Program-made: the position numbers and the translations under genes
Part shown: positions 27,811-35,674 of the stretch, in pieces
How positions within the stretch are numbered: the stretch's first letter is position 1
Layout: every line of letters starts with the position of its first letter
Notes under the pieces: model-generated
Database searches by the model: none
What the model was told of the DNA's origin: nothing
The model's input: only the letters and a program-made list of their open reading frames with translations
DNA from: Dysgonomonas hofstadii
Lineage (GTDB): Bacteria; Bacteroidota; Bacteroidia; Bacteroidales; Dysgonomonadaceae
Direction of reading: 5' to 3'
Assembly (NCBI RefSeq): GCF_014196915.1
Contig: NZ_JACIEP010000007.1
Location: 204,351 to 268,350, forward strand
Length of the DNA: 64,000 nucleotides

Positions 27811-28704
27811 ATGAAATCTTTTTATAAATATATTGCAGCAACTATTCTTATTTTAATAATGAACACAGGGTGTCCGGCGGAGCCAAAACTAACTAAAAGC
27901 ATTGTTTTCGAATTAGGAGGCGAATCAGGGAAATCTGATTCCTCGTCAGTAATTATCTCTGATATAACAAAAGTCGACAAAACGATTGCTATTATAAAAG
28001 AGAGATTACATTCCTATGGTATTGCCAACAAAATAGAGAGGAACACGGAAACAAACGATTATACCTTATGGCTACCTGAAAAAATCATAGATAATGCTGT
28101 GAAAAATCTTATTTCAACTACCGGGAAGATTGAATTATGGGAAACATGGGACATATCATCTCAGGAACTACCTTCTCCTCAGGACAGTGTATATAGATAC
28201 ATTATGACTCCACGCTATAATGCAAGTTTTTTCTTAGTCAATAAAGGAGAAATGGCTCAGGCCCGGCAGTTGCTAATGAGTTATGCCGCAGAAAAACAAT
28301 GGCCACAGAATATAAAGTATGTTTGGGGTAAGAAACCTGCCTATGGAAAAGGTGATATGTACGAATTATATATGTTGCGTTCGATGCATCCTGTACAGAC
28401 GCCTGTCATCACCAACGAACATATTAAAAAGGCTTTTTCCGAACAAAGTTATGGGCATTGGTCCATAGAAATAGAGCTAAATGCAACAGGAAGCAGCCGT
28501 TTCGCAAAAGCGACCAGGGAAAATATTGGGAAAGCGCTGGCTATTGTTATAGACAACAAAGTGTATAGTGCTCCTACCGTACAATCGGCTATTGAAGGCG
28601 GACGTTTACAAATAGCCGGAAATTTCACAAAAGCTGAGGTAGACGAATACGCTTCCATCCTGATGTATGAGGCACTACCACTATCAGTAACGATAAAAGA
28701 GTGA
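27811..28704 (+). CDS. Lipoprotein with a SecD/SecDF P1-head-like domain
   Basis: 297 residues from the ATG at 27811 (a GTG two codons earlier at 27805 is the alternative). The signal sequence ends in a good lipobox, MNTGC, with Cys21 as the lipid-bearing residue. The C-terminal 90 residues match the SecD P1 head pattern (GKALAIVIDNKVYSAPTVQS, then GGRLQIAGNFTKAEVD). The segment near 50-110 (IIKERLHSYGI) resembles the P1 base. All SecD transmembrane helices are absent, so this is a free periplasmic or membrane-tethered P1 domain rather than a translocase subunit. It is likely co-transcribed with the transglutaminase gene. A role in protein export is only inferred from the domain. Confidence 0.8.
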   Translation: MKSFYKYIAATILILIMNTGCPAEPKLTKSIVFELGGESGKSDSSSVIISDITKVDKTIAIIKERLHSYGIANKIERNTETNDYTLWLPEKIIDNAVKNLISTTGKIELWETWDISSQELPSPQDSVYRYIMTPRYNASFFLVNKGEMAQARQLLMSYAAEKQWPQNIKYVWGKKPAYGKGDMYELYMLRSMHPVQTPVITNEHIKKAFSEQSYGHWSIEIELNATGSSRFAKATRENIGKALAIVIDNKVYSAPTVQSAIEGGRLQIAGNFTKAEVDEYASILMYEALPLSVTIKE

Positions 28705-28709
28705 TAAAA

Positions 28710-28738
28710 AAAGTCCGGCTTTTATAATGCCGGACTTT
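28710..28738. terminator. Bidirectional terminator between convergent genes
   Basis: A 10-bp perfect stem (28710-28719 with 28729-28738) and nine-base loop, 5 bases past the SecD-like stop and 6 bases from the S9 peptidase stop. Runs of A before and T after suit termination in both directions. Confidence 0.9.
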
Positions 28739-28744
28739 CTATAT

Positions 28745-31516
28745 TTATTCTAATTCAAAACCGTAAGTCCGGCCTTTATCTATGGCGGGTACTCCGTTTT
28801 TCATCCATACAGGCATTGGGTCGCCTTTCAGGTAATGATCGAAGAATTGCTGCAAACGGACGGATAGGTCTTTCGCATTGCGGCGCTCTTTCAGGTTATG
28901 GGCTTCTTTGTTGTATTGAAGCATCCATACAGGTTTACCCAGACGGCGTAGGGCCATAAAGTATTCGATCCCCTGATACCATGGAACAGCCCCGTCATTA
29001 TCATTATGCATGATAAGGAGAGGTGTCTTTACTTTATCGGCGAAGAACACAGGCGAGTTTTCTTTGTATAGTTCAGGAGCTTCCCACATAGTGGCACCTA
29101 TACGCGATTGCGTTTGCTCATACTGATACTGGCGGCTCATACCGCTTTCCCAACGGATGCCATTGTAGGCGCTGAACATATTGGAAACAGGTGCCCCGGC
29201 TCCGGCTGCTTTGAACATATCGGTCTGTGTAACCAGATAGGCAACCTGGTAGCCACCCCAGCTTTGTCCCTGTATAGCCATATTGCTTTTGTCTATCCAT
29301 GGATTTTTAGCCAGTTCTTCAACACCTGAGATGATAGAATTGTAGGCGCTTTTCCCCGGATGTCCGTCAGTATATTGTATGTCAGGAGTGAATACGATAT
29401 ATCCTCTGCTACAATAGAATGGAATATTGATGATAGAGCGACTTGGCGCAGGTGAAAAATACTGGTAAAGGTTATCAGAATGCTTTTCGTAGAAATATAT
29501 CATCACAGGATATTTCTTATCTGGGTCGAAATCCTCAGGTTTATAGACAATGCCTTCAGATGGTTTGCCATCGAAAGTTGTCCATGATATCAGCTCGGCT
29601 GTACCCCAGTTGTAGTCTTTCATCTGAGGATTGATGTCGGATAATATTTTATCCGATTTCCAGAGGTCTGTAGTTACATACAGGTCTGTAGATGTATTGA
29701 AATTGCCCTTTGTGTAGCAATATACGTCTTTGTCTTTAGCTTTTGCCAGGTTGGAATAAGTATATTCCTCAAAGAACAGATCACTCTTCTTATTTCCATT
29801 TAATACGAGGAATCCGTTTTTCTTGGAGATGTTATCGAAGGCTGATAGAAGAAGTTTTTCTCCTTTCTTTATAAACCTGCTTTCCGGATCGGTCTTTATA
29901 TAGCGGAAGGTTGTTTTGTTCTGGCGGCCAACATTTTTTGTGATATTTTCGGGTGCATTTGTCCCGCTTGGATCAAGTTTCCAGATATCATAAGCATCGT
30001 ACACAAGTATAGCTTCGTCGTTTTCTGTCCATGCTGCAAATCCGTATGGAGTAGGGGGGGAGGGCATATCATATTTTTCGTCCCAGAAATTAATGTCCAA
30101 TTCACTGGTAAGGCAGACCTCTTTGCCCGTCTCTATTGAATATGCATAATATTGCCTGTCGTTCAGGTCATACCATGCAATATATTTGCCATTCGGAGAA
30201 AGCATTGTGGGACCCTGTACCTTTGTTTTTATCTGTTTACTGGTATTTTGTTGCAGGTCGAGTACCCAGATATCATTCGTCTGGCGCGAAGCGATATCCC
30301 ATTGCGTTTCAAACCTGTATTTCAGGTTCGATAATCCGATAGCGTATCTTCCGTTATCTTCATCAGATATTCTTACTACAGGCATATCTTCGGTTGCCAG
30401 TTGATAGAATTTTTCTCCATTATCCAGATCTATGTAAGACAAGTATGTGCGTTTGAGTTCCCTGTCTTTCTGAACGAGTTGTATTGGCTGGATCAGCGGT
30501 TCCTGCCAGTGCCAGATGTCCAGCTGGGCTTTCTCGAAATCGGGGATGGTCGTGTCTTTTGGTAATTGTATCGGAGCTATACCTAAAAATAACCGTTTCT
30601 CGTTTTTGCTGAATGACGGAGTACTATTCTCACTTACATTCCATTTGTCCGGTATCCCGGCCTTATATTTATCGGCTACCAGTTTTGCTGAATCTGCACC
30701 CGATTGAAAGTAATACAGAGCATAATCTTTTATCTCTTTCTTCAGGCTATCGCTAGTTGCCAGAAACGCCAGTCTGTTACCCAGTTCCGAAATGATCAGG
30801 TTTTTATAGGTGGTTTTCCCTTCCGATATGGTTTGTTTCTTATAACTAGCTAAGTCCATATATAGTACTCCTTTTTTACTCAGGGAATCCTTTGGGTTGG
30901 GATTTGCCAAGGCAGCAAAGGCTTTGCCATTCGGACTGAAAATATATTCGGTGATATTCTTGATCGTATCTTCTTTTTGGGAACTGAGATGACGAAGAAT
31001 AAGGGTACGGGCTTTTTCTTCTTTCTTATCTTTAGTTTTCAGTGAATCATCAATTGTATAAGCTAAATAGTCTGAAAAGTCTTTTCCTGTCTTATAACTT
31101 TTTACATTCGGTATCTTAATTATGCCGAATTTATCAAGAGTAATAATAGACAGTGAGTCTTTCGGCATCTTTTCTTCTGCCGTCTTTTTTATCTTAGCCT
31201 GACGGGTAACAGTAAAAGGCGCTTTTATTAATGTGACTACATATTTTTGATCGGGAGTGATTGTGTAAATAGATCCACGGGGAATGATTAATTCTTTATA
31301 TGACTTCAGATCTTTTATCAGCAGGTAATCATCCCCTTCCTGTTCTTTAACAACAGCTACAGAGAATTTGCCGTCATTGGTTACTTTCACATTGGAGATA
31401 CTTTTCCATGAATCATAGACTGTGTGATCCAAGGGTTTCTTTTGGGCTATTCCCGGTATTGTGGTTAATGTTATAATACCGAGAATAACACATTTAAAGT
31501 ATGCTTTCCTTTTCAT
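28745..31516 (-). CDS. Secreted S9 (prolyl oligopeptidase family) serine peptidase
   Basis: 923 residues with a signal peptide (about 1-24, ending IPGIAQ). The long N-terminal part is consistent with the beta-propeller of this family. The C-terminal alpha/beta-hydrolase domain has Ser752 in GQSWGGY, Asp841 in NDNDGAVPW and His873 in EAHNLKE. Enzymes of this type cleave peptides in the periplasm, often after proline or as acyl-aminopeptidases; the exact specificity is not readable. It starts 25 bases after the prfB stop on the same strand and is probably read from the prfB promoter. A terminator follows directly. Confidence 0.92.
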   Translation of the reverse strand: MKRKAYFKCVILGIITLTTIPGIAQKKPLDHTVYDSWKSISNVKVTNDGKFSVAVVKEQEGDDYLLIKDLKSYKELIIPRGSIYTITPDQKYVVTLIKAPFTVTRQAKIKKTAEEKMPKDSLSIITLDKFGIIKIPNVKSYKTGKDFSDYLAYTIDDSLKTKDKKEEKARTLILRHLSSQKEDTIKNITEYIFSPNGKAFAALANPNPKDSLSKKGVLYMDLASYKKQTISEGKTTYKNLIISELGNRLAFLATSDSLKKEIKDYALYYFQSGADSAKLVADKYKAGIPDKWNVSENSTPSFSKNEKRLFLGIAPIQLPKDTTIPDFEKAQLDIWHWQEPLIQPIQLVQKDRELKRTYLSYIDLDNGEKFYQLATEDMPVVRISDEDNGRYAIGLSNLKYRFETQWDIASRQTNDIWVLDLQQNTSKQIKTKVQGPTMLSPNGKYIAWYDLNDRQYYAYSIETGKEVCLTSELDINFWDEKYDMPSPPTPYGFAAWTENDEAILVYDAYDIWKLDPSGTNAPENITKNVGRQNKTTFRYIKTDPESRFIKKGEKLLLSAFDNISKKNGFLVLNGNKKSDLFFEEYTYSNLAKAKDKDVYCYTKGNFNTSTDLYVTTDLWKSDKILSDINPQMKDYNWGTAELISWTTFDGKPSEGIVYKPEDFDPDKKYPVMIYFYEKHSDNLYQYFSPAPSRSIINIPFYCSRGYIVFTPDIQYTDGHPGKSAYNSIISGVEELAKNPWIDKSNMAIQGQSWGGYQVAYLVTQTDMFKAAGAGAPVSNMFSAYNGIRWESGMSRQYQYEQTQSRIGATMWEAPELYKENSPVFFADKVKTPLLIMHNDNDGAVPWYQGIEYFMALRRLGKPVWMLQYNKEAHNLKERRNAKDLSVRLQQFFDHYLKGDPMPVWMKNGVPAIDKGRTYGFELE

Positions 31517-31541
31517 AATTTAAGGTTTTATAATGTTTGAA

Positions 31542-32655
31542 TTATGCCTCTTCGCCGAATTCCATCAGGTAGGCTTTGATAAAATCATCGATATCGCCGT
31601 CCATCACAGCATTCACGTTTGATGTCTGATGATTTGTACGGTGATCTTTCACACGGCGATCATCAAATACATAGCTGCGTATTTGTGAACCCCATTCAAT
31701 TTTTTTCTTTCCGGCTTCTACTTTCGATTGTTCACGGCTGCGTCTTTCCAACTCCATTTCGTAAAGTTGCGATTTCAGCAAGCGGATTGCATTATCCTTA
31801 TTTCCAAACTGGGAACGGCTTTCGGTATTCTCAATTACGATCTCTTTCTCTTCTCCGGTTTCAGGGTCTTTGTACTTATAGTGCAGGCGAACTCCGGTTT
31901 CCACTTTATTGACATTCTGACCTCCGGCACCACTCGAACGGAATGTATCCCATGTAATGTCGGATGGGTTGACATCGATTTCGATCGTATCATCCACTAA
32001 AGGCACAACAAAGACCGAAGCAAATGAAGTCATACGTTTTCCCTGCGCATTGAACGGAGAAACACGCACTAGACGGTGCACTCCATTTTCTGATTTCAGG
32101 TAGCCATAGGCATATTCGCCTTCAACCTGCAAAGTTGCGGTTTTTATTCCGGCATCATCGCCGTCCTGCCAGTTAGTAACGGTTGTTTTATATCCTTTCG
32201 ATTCGCACCACCGCTGATACATACGGAACAGCATGGATGCCCAGTCCTGTCCTTCGGTTCCTCCGGCGCCACTGTTTATTTTGAGTACAGCTCCGAGTTT
32301 ATCCTCTTCACGACGTAGCATATTCCTAAGCTCGAGGTTTTCGATCAGTCTCATTGCTTCGCTATATGCCAGATCGACTTCCTCTTCGGTGGTTACTCCC
32401 TCTTTCTGGAAATCAAAGGCGAGTTGTAATTCGTCGGTTGCTGCTTTTACTTCCGCATGTCCTTCTATCCATATTTTCAGCCCGCGGATTATTTTCATTT
32501 GAGCTTCGGCTGTTTTGGCATCGTCCCAAAAACCGGGAGTATGCGTCCTTAGTTCTTCTTCTTCAAGCTGTATTTTCTTCGCATCGACGTCAAAGATGCC
32601 TCCCCAGCGCTTCCTCGCGCTCCAACACTTCTTTTAGTTGGTCTATAGTTATCAT
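31542..32655 (-). CDS. prfB: Peptide chain release factor 2, with programmed +1 frameshift
   Basis: The gene starts at the ATG complementary to 32653-32655 and reads 21 codons (32655-32593, starting MITIDQLKEVLE) to an in-frame TGA. A +1 slip at CTT-TGA-C then joins the main frame at GAC (32591), giving 370 residues in all, the family norm. Without the shift only a 318-residue internal frame from 32498 would be seen. RF2 reads UGA and UAA stops. The codon-recognition motif SPF occurs in VRVSPFN, and the catalytic GGQ in SGAGGQNVNK. The frameshift makes RF2 limit its own synthesis: low RF2 lets the ribosome pause at UGA and slip. The S9 peptidase gene follows 25 bases downstream. Confidence 0.96.
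32589..32605 (-). promoter_or_regulatory. Programmed +1 frameshift site of prfB
   Basis: On the minus strand the site reads GGGGAGG, CAT, CTT, TGA, C. The SD-like GGGGAGG (32605-32599) is separated by one codon from the slippery CTT (32595-32593) and the UGA stop (32592-32590), with C as the next base. This is the same arrangement as the classic prfB site. Confidence 0.95.
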
Positions 32656-32691
32656 ATGTTCCTATTTTCTTTAATAAATGATTATGAGTGG

Positions 32692-32699
32692 CAAAAGTA
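32692..32699 (-). promoter_or_regulatory. Probable -7 promoter box for prfB
   Basis: Minus-strand TACTTTTG matches TAnnTTTG, 36 bases before the prfB ATG. Confidence 0.55.
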
Positions 32700-32867
32700 A
32701 GAAAAATCAAATAGTTATTTCATTTAATATGATGAAATCTATTGGCATATTGCAAAAAAACAAATACTAGGCAAGTGTTAATCTGTGTTTAGTTCGTAAA
32801 TTTATTGAAGCGGATGTTTGATTTTGAAACAGTTGAAAAAATGCATTGATAAATACTTTTGAGGATA

Positions 32868-33056
32868 AAAGATATTCAAGAGGAACATATTTATCCAAAC
32901 GTTTAAACAATATAGATATTAAATTGTTGAAAGAAGTGGACAGGCTGAGAATGATATAATGCCTAGCCGGATAAGATTTAAAAAGAAGGCATTTTGAATG
33001 CTTTTATTAAGTAGTGTTTGTATAAGAGGAGGATTTATCTTCCTCTTTTTTTATTT
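32868..33056 (+). ncRNA. Candidate small RNA (or truncated leader) upstream of the acetyltransferase gene
   Basis: A -7 box TACTTTTG at 32854-32861 would start a transcript near 32868. About 190 bases later there is a strong intrinsic terminator (33024-33052), preceded by a smaller hairpin (32986-33004). Between them no convincing reading frame is seen. The unit lies inside the 495-bp gap between prfB and the ElaA-like gene and ends 98 bases before the latter. No known RNA family was recognised, so this is a prediction from promoter plus terminator only. Confidence 0.35.
33024..33052 (+). terminator. Intrinsic terminator ahead of the ElaA-like gene
   Basis: A 10-bp stem with one G-U pair (33024-33033 with 33038-33047), a four-base loop, and a T7 run from 33046. 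It lies inside an upstream-extended reading frame of the acetyltransferase gene, which argues against that longer frame. Confidence 0.8.
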
Positions 33057-33150
33057 GGTTTTGAGTAGCATATTATCTCAGAGAAATAAATTTTACCCCT
33101 TTTTCGCAATTTTTACGATATTCTTTATCTTTACTGCAAAAACAGAAAAG

Positions 33151-33606
33151 ATGAAACAGGAACTGGAATGGAGAGTCAGTCTCTTCAGTGAATTATCAAC
33201 AGAAGAGTTATACGGAATATTGCACTTACGTTGTAAGATATTTATTCTGGAACAGGATGCTCCGTATCTTGATATGGATTATAAAGATCAGAAAGCCATT
33301 CATCTGCATGGATACATAGGAGATAAACTGGTAGCATATTGTAGAATATTCAAAAGTGGAGATTATTTTGAAGACGCTTCCATTGGACGTGTAATTGTTG
33401 CCAAAGAATATAGGAAATACGGATATGGGCATGATTTAATGAAAAAGGCAATTGAACTGGAGAAGACCGAATTCGGAGAACGAAAAATAACATTGTCGGC
33501 ACAACAATACCTGAAAAACTTTTATGAGAGCCACGGATTTTTACAAACTAGTGAAATGTACCTGGAGGATGGCCTGCCGCATATTCAAATGAAGAAAAAT
33601 GACTGA
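33151..33606 (+). CDS. elaA: ElaA-like GNAT N-acetyltransferase
   Basis: 151 residues from the ATG at 33151, matching the usual length of about 150. A frame open from 32998 would add 51 hydrophobic residues and cross a terminator, so it is rejected. Family features: LRCKIFILEQDAPYLDMDYKD (split around residues 25-45), ARIFKSGDYF-like strand, and the acetyl-CoA loop GRVIVAKEYRKYGYG (about 81-95). ElaA proteins are soluble cytoplasmic acetyltransferases whose acceptor is unknown. No partner gene is adjacent. Confidence 0.85.
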   Translation: MKQELEWRVSLFSELSTEELYGILHLRCKIFILEQDAPYLDMDYKDQKAIHLHGYIGDKLVAYCRIFKSGDYFEDASIGRVIVAKEYRKYGYGHDLMKKAIELEKTEFGERKITLSAQQYLKNFYESHGFLQTSEMYLEDGLPHIQMKKND

Positions 33607-33705
33607 AGCGATCAGGATACGGGAGAAGTATCTCATTTATGTATAAAAACAGACAAGATAGACAGGGTTTTATATGAATATAGGAAATATTTTAGGTTGA
33701 AGTCT

Positions 33706-33735
33706 TTTGTTTCTAAATAATTATCCATAAATTTG
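33706..33735 (+). promoter_or_regulatory. Promoter of the rpsU-xer-hpf operon
   Basis: A -33 TTTG (33706-33709) and -7 TAAATTTG (33728-33735) are separated by 18 bases, within the Bacteroidota spacing. Transcription would start near 33742, giving rpsU a leader of about 190 bases. Confidence 0.75.
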
Positions 33736-33741
33736 CAGCCC

Positions 33742-33933
33742 GAAAAAGAGAGGAGGTTTGATGATCTTTTGAACAATACATATGAAGATAATATGCTAAA
33801 TGCGGCGAATGATGCCGTGTTCGAAAGATTCATTATATTTAAATCCATCCGCTAGAAGAAAGTTTAGCCGGTAGTTTCTCCGGCAATAAAGAAAGAATTA
33901 AACAACAAAAAAAATAAAAACAAAATTTCAGTT
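33742..33933 (+). promoter_or_regulatory. rpsU leader with SD-preceded mini-ORF and hairpin
   Basis: AGAGGAGG (33749-33756) is followed four bases later by an ATG whose frame is only ATG-ATC-TTT-TGA (33761-33772). Further on, another frame (33793-33855) encodes a 20-residue peptide starting MLNAANDAVF. A hairpin GCCGG/CCGGC with eight-base loop lies at 33867-33884. The rpsU ATG itself has only A-rich DNA ahead of it. Because bS21 masks the anti-SD in Bacteroidota ribosomes, an SD here could sense bS21-free ribosomes. This is an inference. Confidence 0.4.
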
Positions 33934-34125
33934 ATGATCATTGTACCATTAAAAGAAGGCGAAAATATTGAAAAAGCCCTAAAAAAATTTAAAAGAAAAT
34001 ACGAAAAAACAGGTGTTGTAAAAGAACTAAGAAGACGTCAGGAGTTTCGTAAACCGTCTGTAGTAAAAAGAGAGCAAAAATTGCATGCAATATATGTGCA
34101 GGCAATGCACCGTTCGGAAGATTAA
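33934..34125 (+). CDS. rpsU: 30S ribosomal protein S21 (bS21)
   Basis: 63 residues, full length, starting MIIVPLKEGENIEKALKKFK and rich in Arg/Lys. bS21 sits by the 3' end of 16S rRNA. In Flavobacterium ribosomes it is known to help hide the anti-SD, together with bS6 and bS18. It leads an apparent operon with xer (64-base gap) and hpf. The leader is unusually structured for this genome. Confidence 0.97.
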   Translation: MIIVPLKEGENIEKALKKFKRKYEKTGVVKELRRRQEFRKPSVVKREQKLHAIYVQAMHRSED

Positions 34126-34189
34126 TAAAAGTATTGTCTTTTTCGCATAATATTATTAACTTCGTCATTCAGGATTATAACTCGGGTGA

Positions 34190-35077
34190 ATGATGATGTT
34201 AATTGAGAAATATATCAATTATCTCCGTTATGAAAAGAATTATTCTTTACATACGGAGATTTCTTATTCTAGAGACCTTGCCCAGTTCTCCGATTTTCTG
34301 GGGATTCACTTCCCTGACGTAAATTTGCAATCTGTTGATAATGACATTATACGTATGTGGGTAGTGTCACTGATGGAGAATAAGATGTCGCCACGATCGG
34401 TAAATCGTAAACTTAGTACACTGAAGTCATTTTATAAATACTTGTTGCGTATTGGTGAGATGACTATTAATCCCGTGAAAAAAGTAGTTGGTCCCAGGAT
34501 ATCCAAGCCACTACCCGCTTTTGTGAATAATGCGGATATGGATAAAATTCTGGATAATGCCATGGATAACGATACCTTTGAAGGGGTTCGCAATCATCTG
34601 ATGATAGAGTTGTTCTATGTTACAGGTATGCGCCGGGCTGAGTTGCTGGGTTTAAAAGATACAGATGTAGACTTCTATACTAAAACAATACAGGTTACAG
34701 GAAAACGGAATAAACAAAGACTGATTCCAATCAGTGATAATACCAAGGAACTAATAGAGAAATATATAGAAATAAGGAATAACGAAATACAAAACCAATC
34801 AGGTTACTTGTTTGTTAAAGAGAATGGAGGGCAGCTTTATCCCATGCTGGTTCATCGTATAGTAACGGCAAATATGAAACAGGTTTCCACACTAGCCAAA
34901 ACCAGCCCGCATGTGCTTCGGCACACTTTTGCTACCAGTATGCTCAATAACGGCGCCGATATTAATGCTGTAAAAGAGATATTAGGTCACTCAAGCCTTG
35001 CGGCAACAGAGATATATACGCACACTTCATTTGAAGAGCTTAAAAAGATTTATAACAAGGCTCATCCAAGAGCCTAA
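34190..35077 (+). CDS. Tyrosine recombinase of the XerC/XerD type
   Basis: 295 residues, the Xer length. An N-terminal SAM-like DNA-binding domain (about 1-95) precedes the catalytic domain. All active-site residues are present: Arg148 (TGMRRAEL), Lys172 (GKRNKQR), His241 and Arg244 (HVLRHTFA), His267 (LGHSSL) and Tyr276 (EIYTHTS). Xer recombinases resolve chromosome dimers at dif with FtsK, whose gene is in this window. Bacteroidales often keep a xer gene between rpsU and hpf, so it is core rather than mobile. XerC and XerD cannot be told apart here. Three Met codons in a row begin the frame, so the exact start is open by one or two codons. Confidence 0.93.
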   Translation: MMMLIEKYINYLRYEKNYSLHTEISYSRDLAQFSDFLGIHFPDVNLQSVDNDIIRMWVVSLMENKMSPRSVNRKLSTLKSFYKYLLRIGEMTINPVKKVVGPRISKPLPAFVNNADMDKILDNAMDNDTFEGVRNHLMIELFYVTGMRRAELLGLKDTDVDFYTKTIQVTGKRNKQRLIPISDNTKELIEKYIEIRNNEIQNQSGYLFVKENGGQLYPMLVHRIVTANMKQVSTLAKTSPHVLRHTFATSMLNNGADINAVKEILGHSSLAATEIYTHTSFEELKKIYNKAHPRA

Positions 35078-35082
35078 AAGTA

Positions 35083-35090
35083 AAAGGAGG
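35083..35090 (+). promoter_or_regulatory. Strong Shine-Dalgarno of hpf
   Basis: AAAGGAGG ends seven bases before the hpf ATG (35098), an ideal SD. The other translation-apparatus genes checked in this window (rpoA, rplQ, tuf, nusG, rplK, rplA, rplJ, rplL, rpoB, rpoC) have none, so it is exceptional here. Confidence 0.85.
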
Positions 35091-35097
35091 AAGTATT

Positions 35098-35397
35098 ATG
35101 AACATCGCGATTCAATCATTGCATTTTGATGCATCGGCTAATCTAAAGGAATTCATTGAGAAAAAATTATCAAAGCTGGACAAGTTTTCGGATCAGATTG
35201 TAGATGCCGAAGTTATCCTTAAAGTAGTAAAGCCTGAGACGGCTAACAATAAGGAGGCATCTATAAAGTTGAATATTAAAAACGGAGAGCTTTTTGCCAA
35301 TAAAACGGCAGATACATTCGAGGAAGCTGTGATGCAGGGTATAGAAGCTCTTGAAAAGCAGGTTTTAAAAGTAAAGGAAAAGACCCAGGTGAAATAA
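35098..35397 (+). CDS. hpf: Ribosome hibernation-promoting factor (short HPF/YfiA family)
   Basis: 99 residues, the short form without the dimerising C-terminal domain. The fold begins MNIAIQSLHFDASANLKEFI and keeps the basic surface that lies in the mRNA/tRNA channel of the 30S subunit. HPF stops translation and protects ribosomes in stationary phase. It lies 20 bases after xer in the rpsU operon and carries a near-perfect SD, unlike its neighbours. A terminator follows, then tRNA-Thr. Confidence 0.94.
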   Translation: MNIAIQSLHFDASANLKEFIEKKLSKLDKFSDQIVDAEVILKVVKPETANNKEASIKLNIKNGELFANKTADTFEEAVMQGIEALEKQVLKVKEKTQVK

Positions 35398-35427
35398 TAC
35401 TAAAGGTAATAATATAAAAATACAGGT

Positions 35428-35463
35428 AAATCCCTCTGTCTCCCAAAGGATAGAGGGATTTTG
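35428..35463 (+). terminator. Terminator of the rpsU-xer-hpf operon
   Basis: A 10-bp perfect stem (35428-35437 with 35452-35461) around a 14-base loop, 30 bases past the hpf stop. The trailing T-run is short (TTTT within the arm end), so it may be leaky. Confidence 0.72.
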
Positions 35464-35502
35464 AAACGAAAGAAAAAACACGAAAAAATAAATAGATAAA
35501 GT

Positions 35503-35534
35503 GTTGCTATTCTAAAAAATAATTTCTAATTTTG
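35503..35534 (+). promoter_or_regulatory. Promoter of the tRNA-Thr/tuf cluster inside a large palindrome
   Basis: A -33-like GTTG (35503-35506) and -7 TAATTTTG (35527-35534) are 20 bases apart. The -7 box is the left arm of an inverted repeat: CTAATTTTG (35526-35534) with CAAAATTAG (35569-35577), and inner CGCTATTA with TAATAGCG. The right arm contains a second -7 box on the minus strand. Confidence 0.72.
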
Positions 35535-35585
35535 TCGCCGTTTCGCTATTAAAAAGCGGTAATAGCGGCAAAATTAGATTTTTAT

Positions 35586-35659
35586 GCCTCTTTAGCTCAG
35601 CTGGCCAGAGCACGTGATTTGTAATCTCGGGGTCGTTGGTTCGAATCCGACAAGAGGCT
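35586..35659 (+). tRNA. tRNA-Thr, anticodon UGU
   Basis: 74 bases forming a full cloverleaf. The acceptor GCCTCTT pairs with AAGAGGC, the D-arm is TAGCTCAGCTGGCCAGAGC, and the anticodon loop holds TGT. The T-arm contains GTTCGAATC and the discriminator is T. CCA is not encoded. It starts 45 bases from the predicted transcription start. Confidence 0.96.
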
Positions 35660-35674
35660 CAGGTATAAGAATAA

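Noticed and set aside
31542..32498. A truncated 318-residue release factor lacking its N-terminus (possible pseudogene)
   Set aside because: The missing N-terminus is encoded upstream and joined by a textbook +1 programmed frameshift, so the gene is intact.
32998..33150. N-terminal 51-residue hydrophobic extension of the ElaA-like protein
   Set aside because: The extension crosses a strong terminator hairpin, is absent from the family's normal length of about 150 residues, and an ATG at 33151 gives the expected start.
33633..33848. Minus-strand 71-residue frame in the rpsU leader
   Set aside because: It lies antisense to a good promoter and leader, with no promoter of its own and no family similarity seen.
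34190..35077. The tyrosine recombinase as a sign of an integrated mobile element
   Set aside because: It sits between rpsU and hpf with Xer length and signatures, no attachment-site repeats or cargo genes are nearby, and this order is typical of core Bacteroidales genomes.
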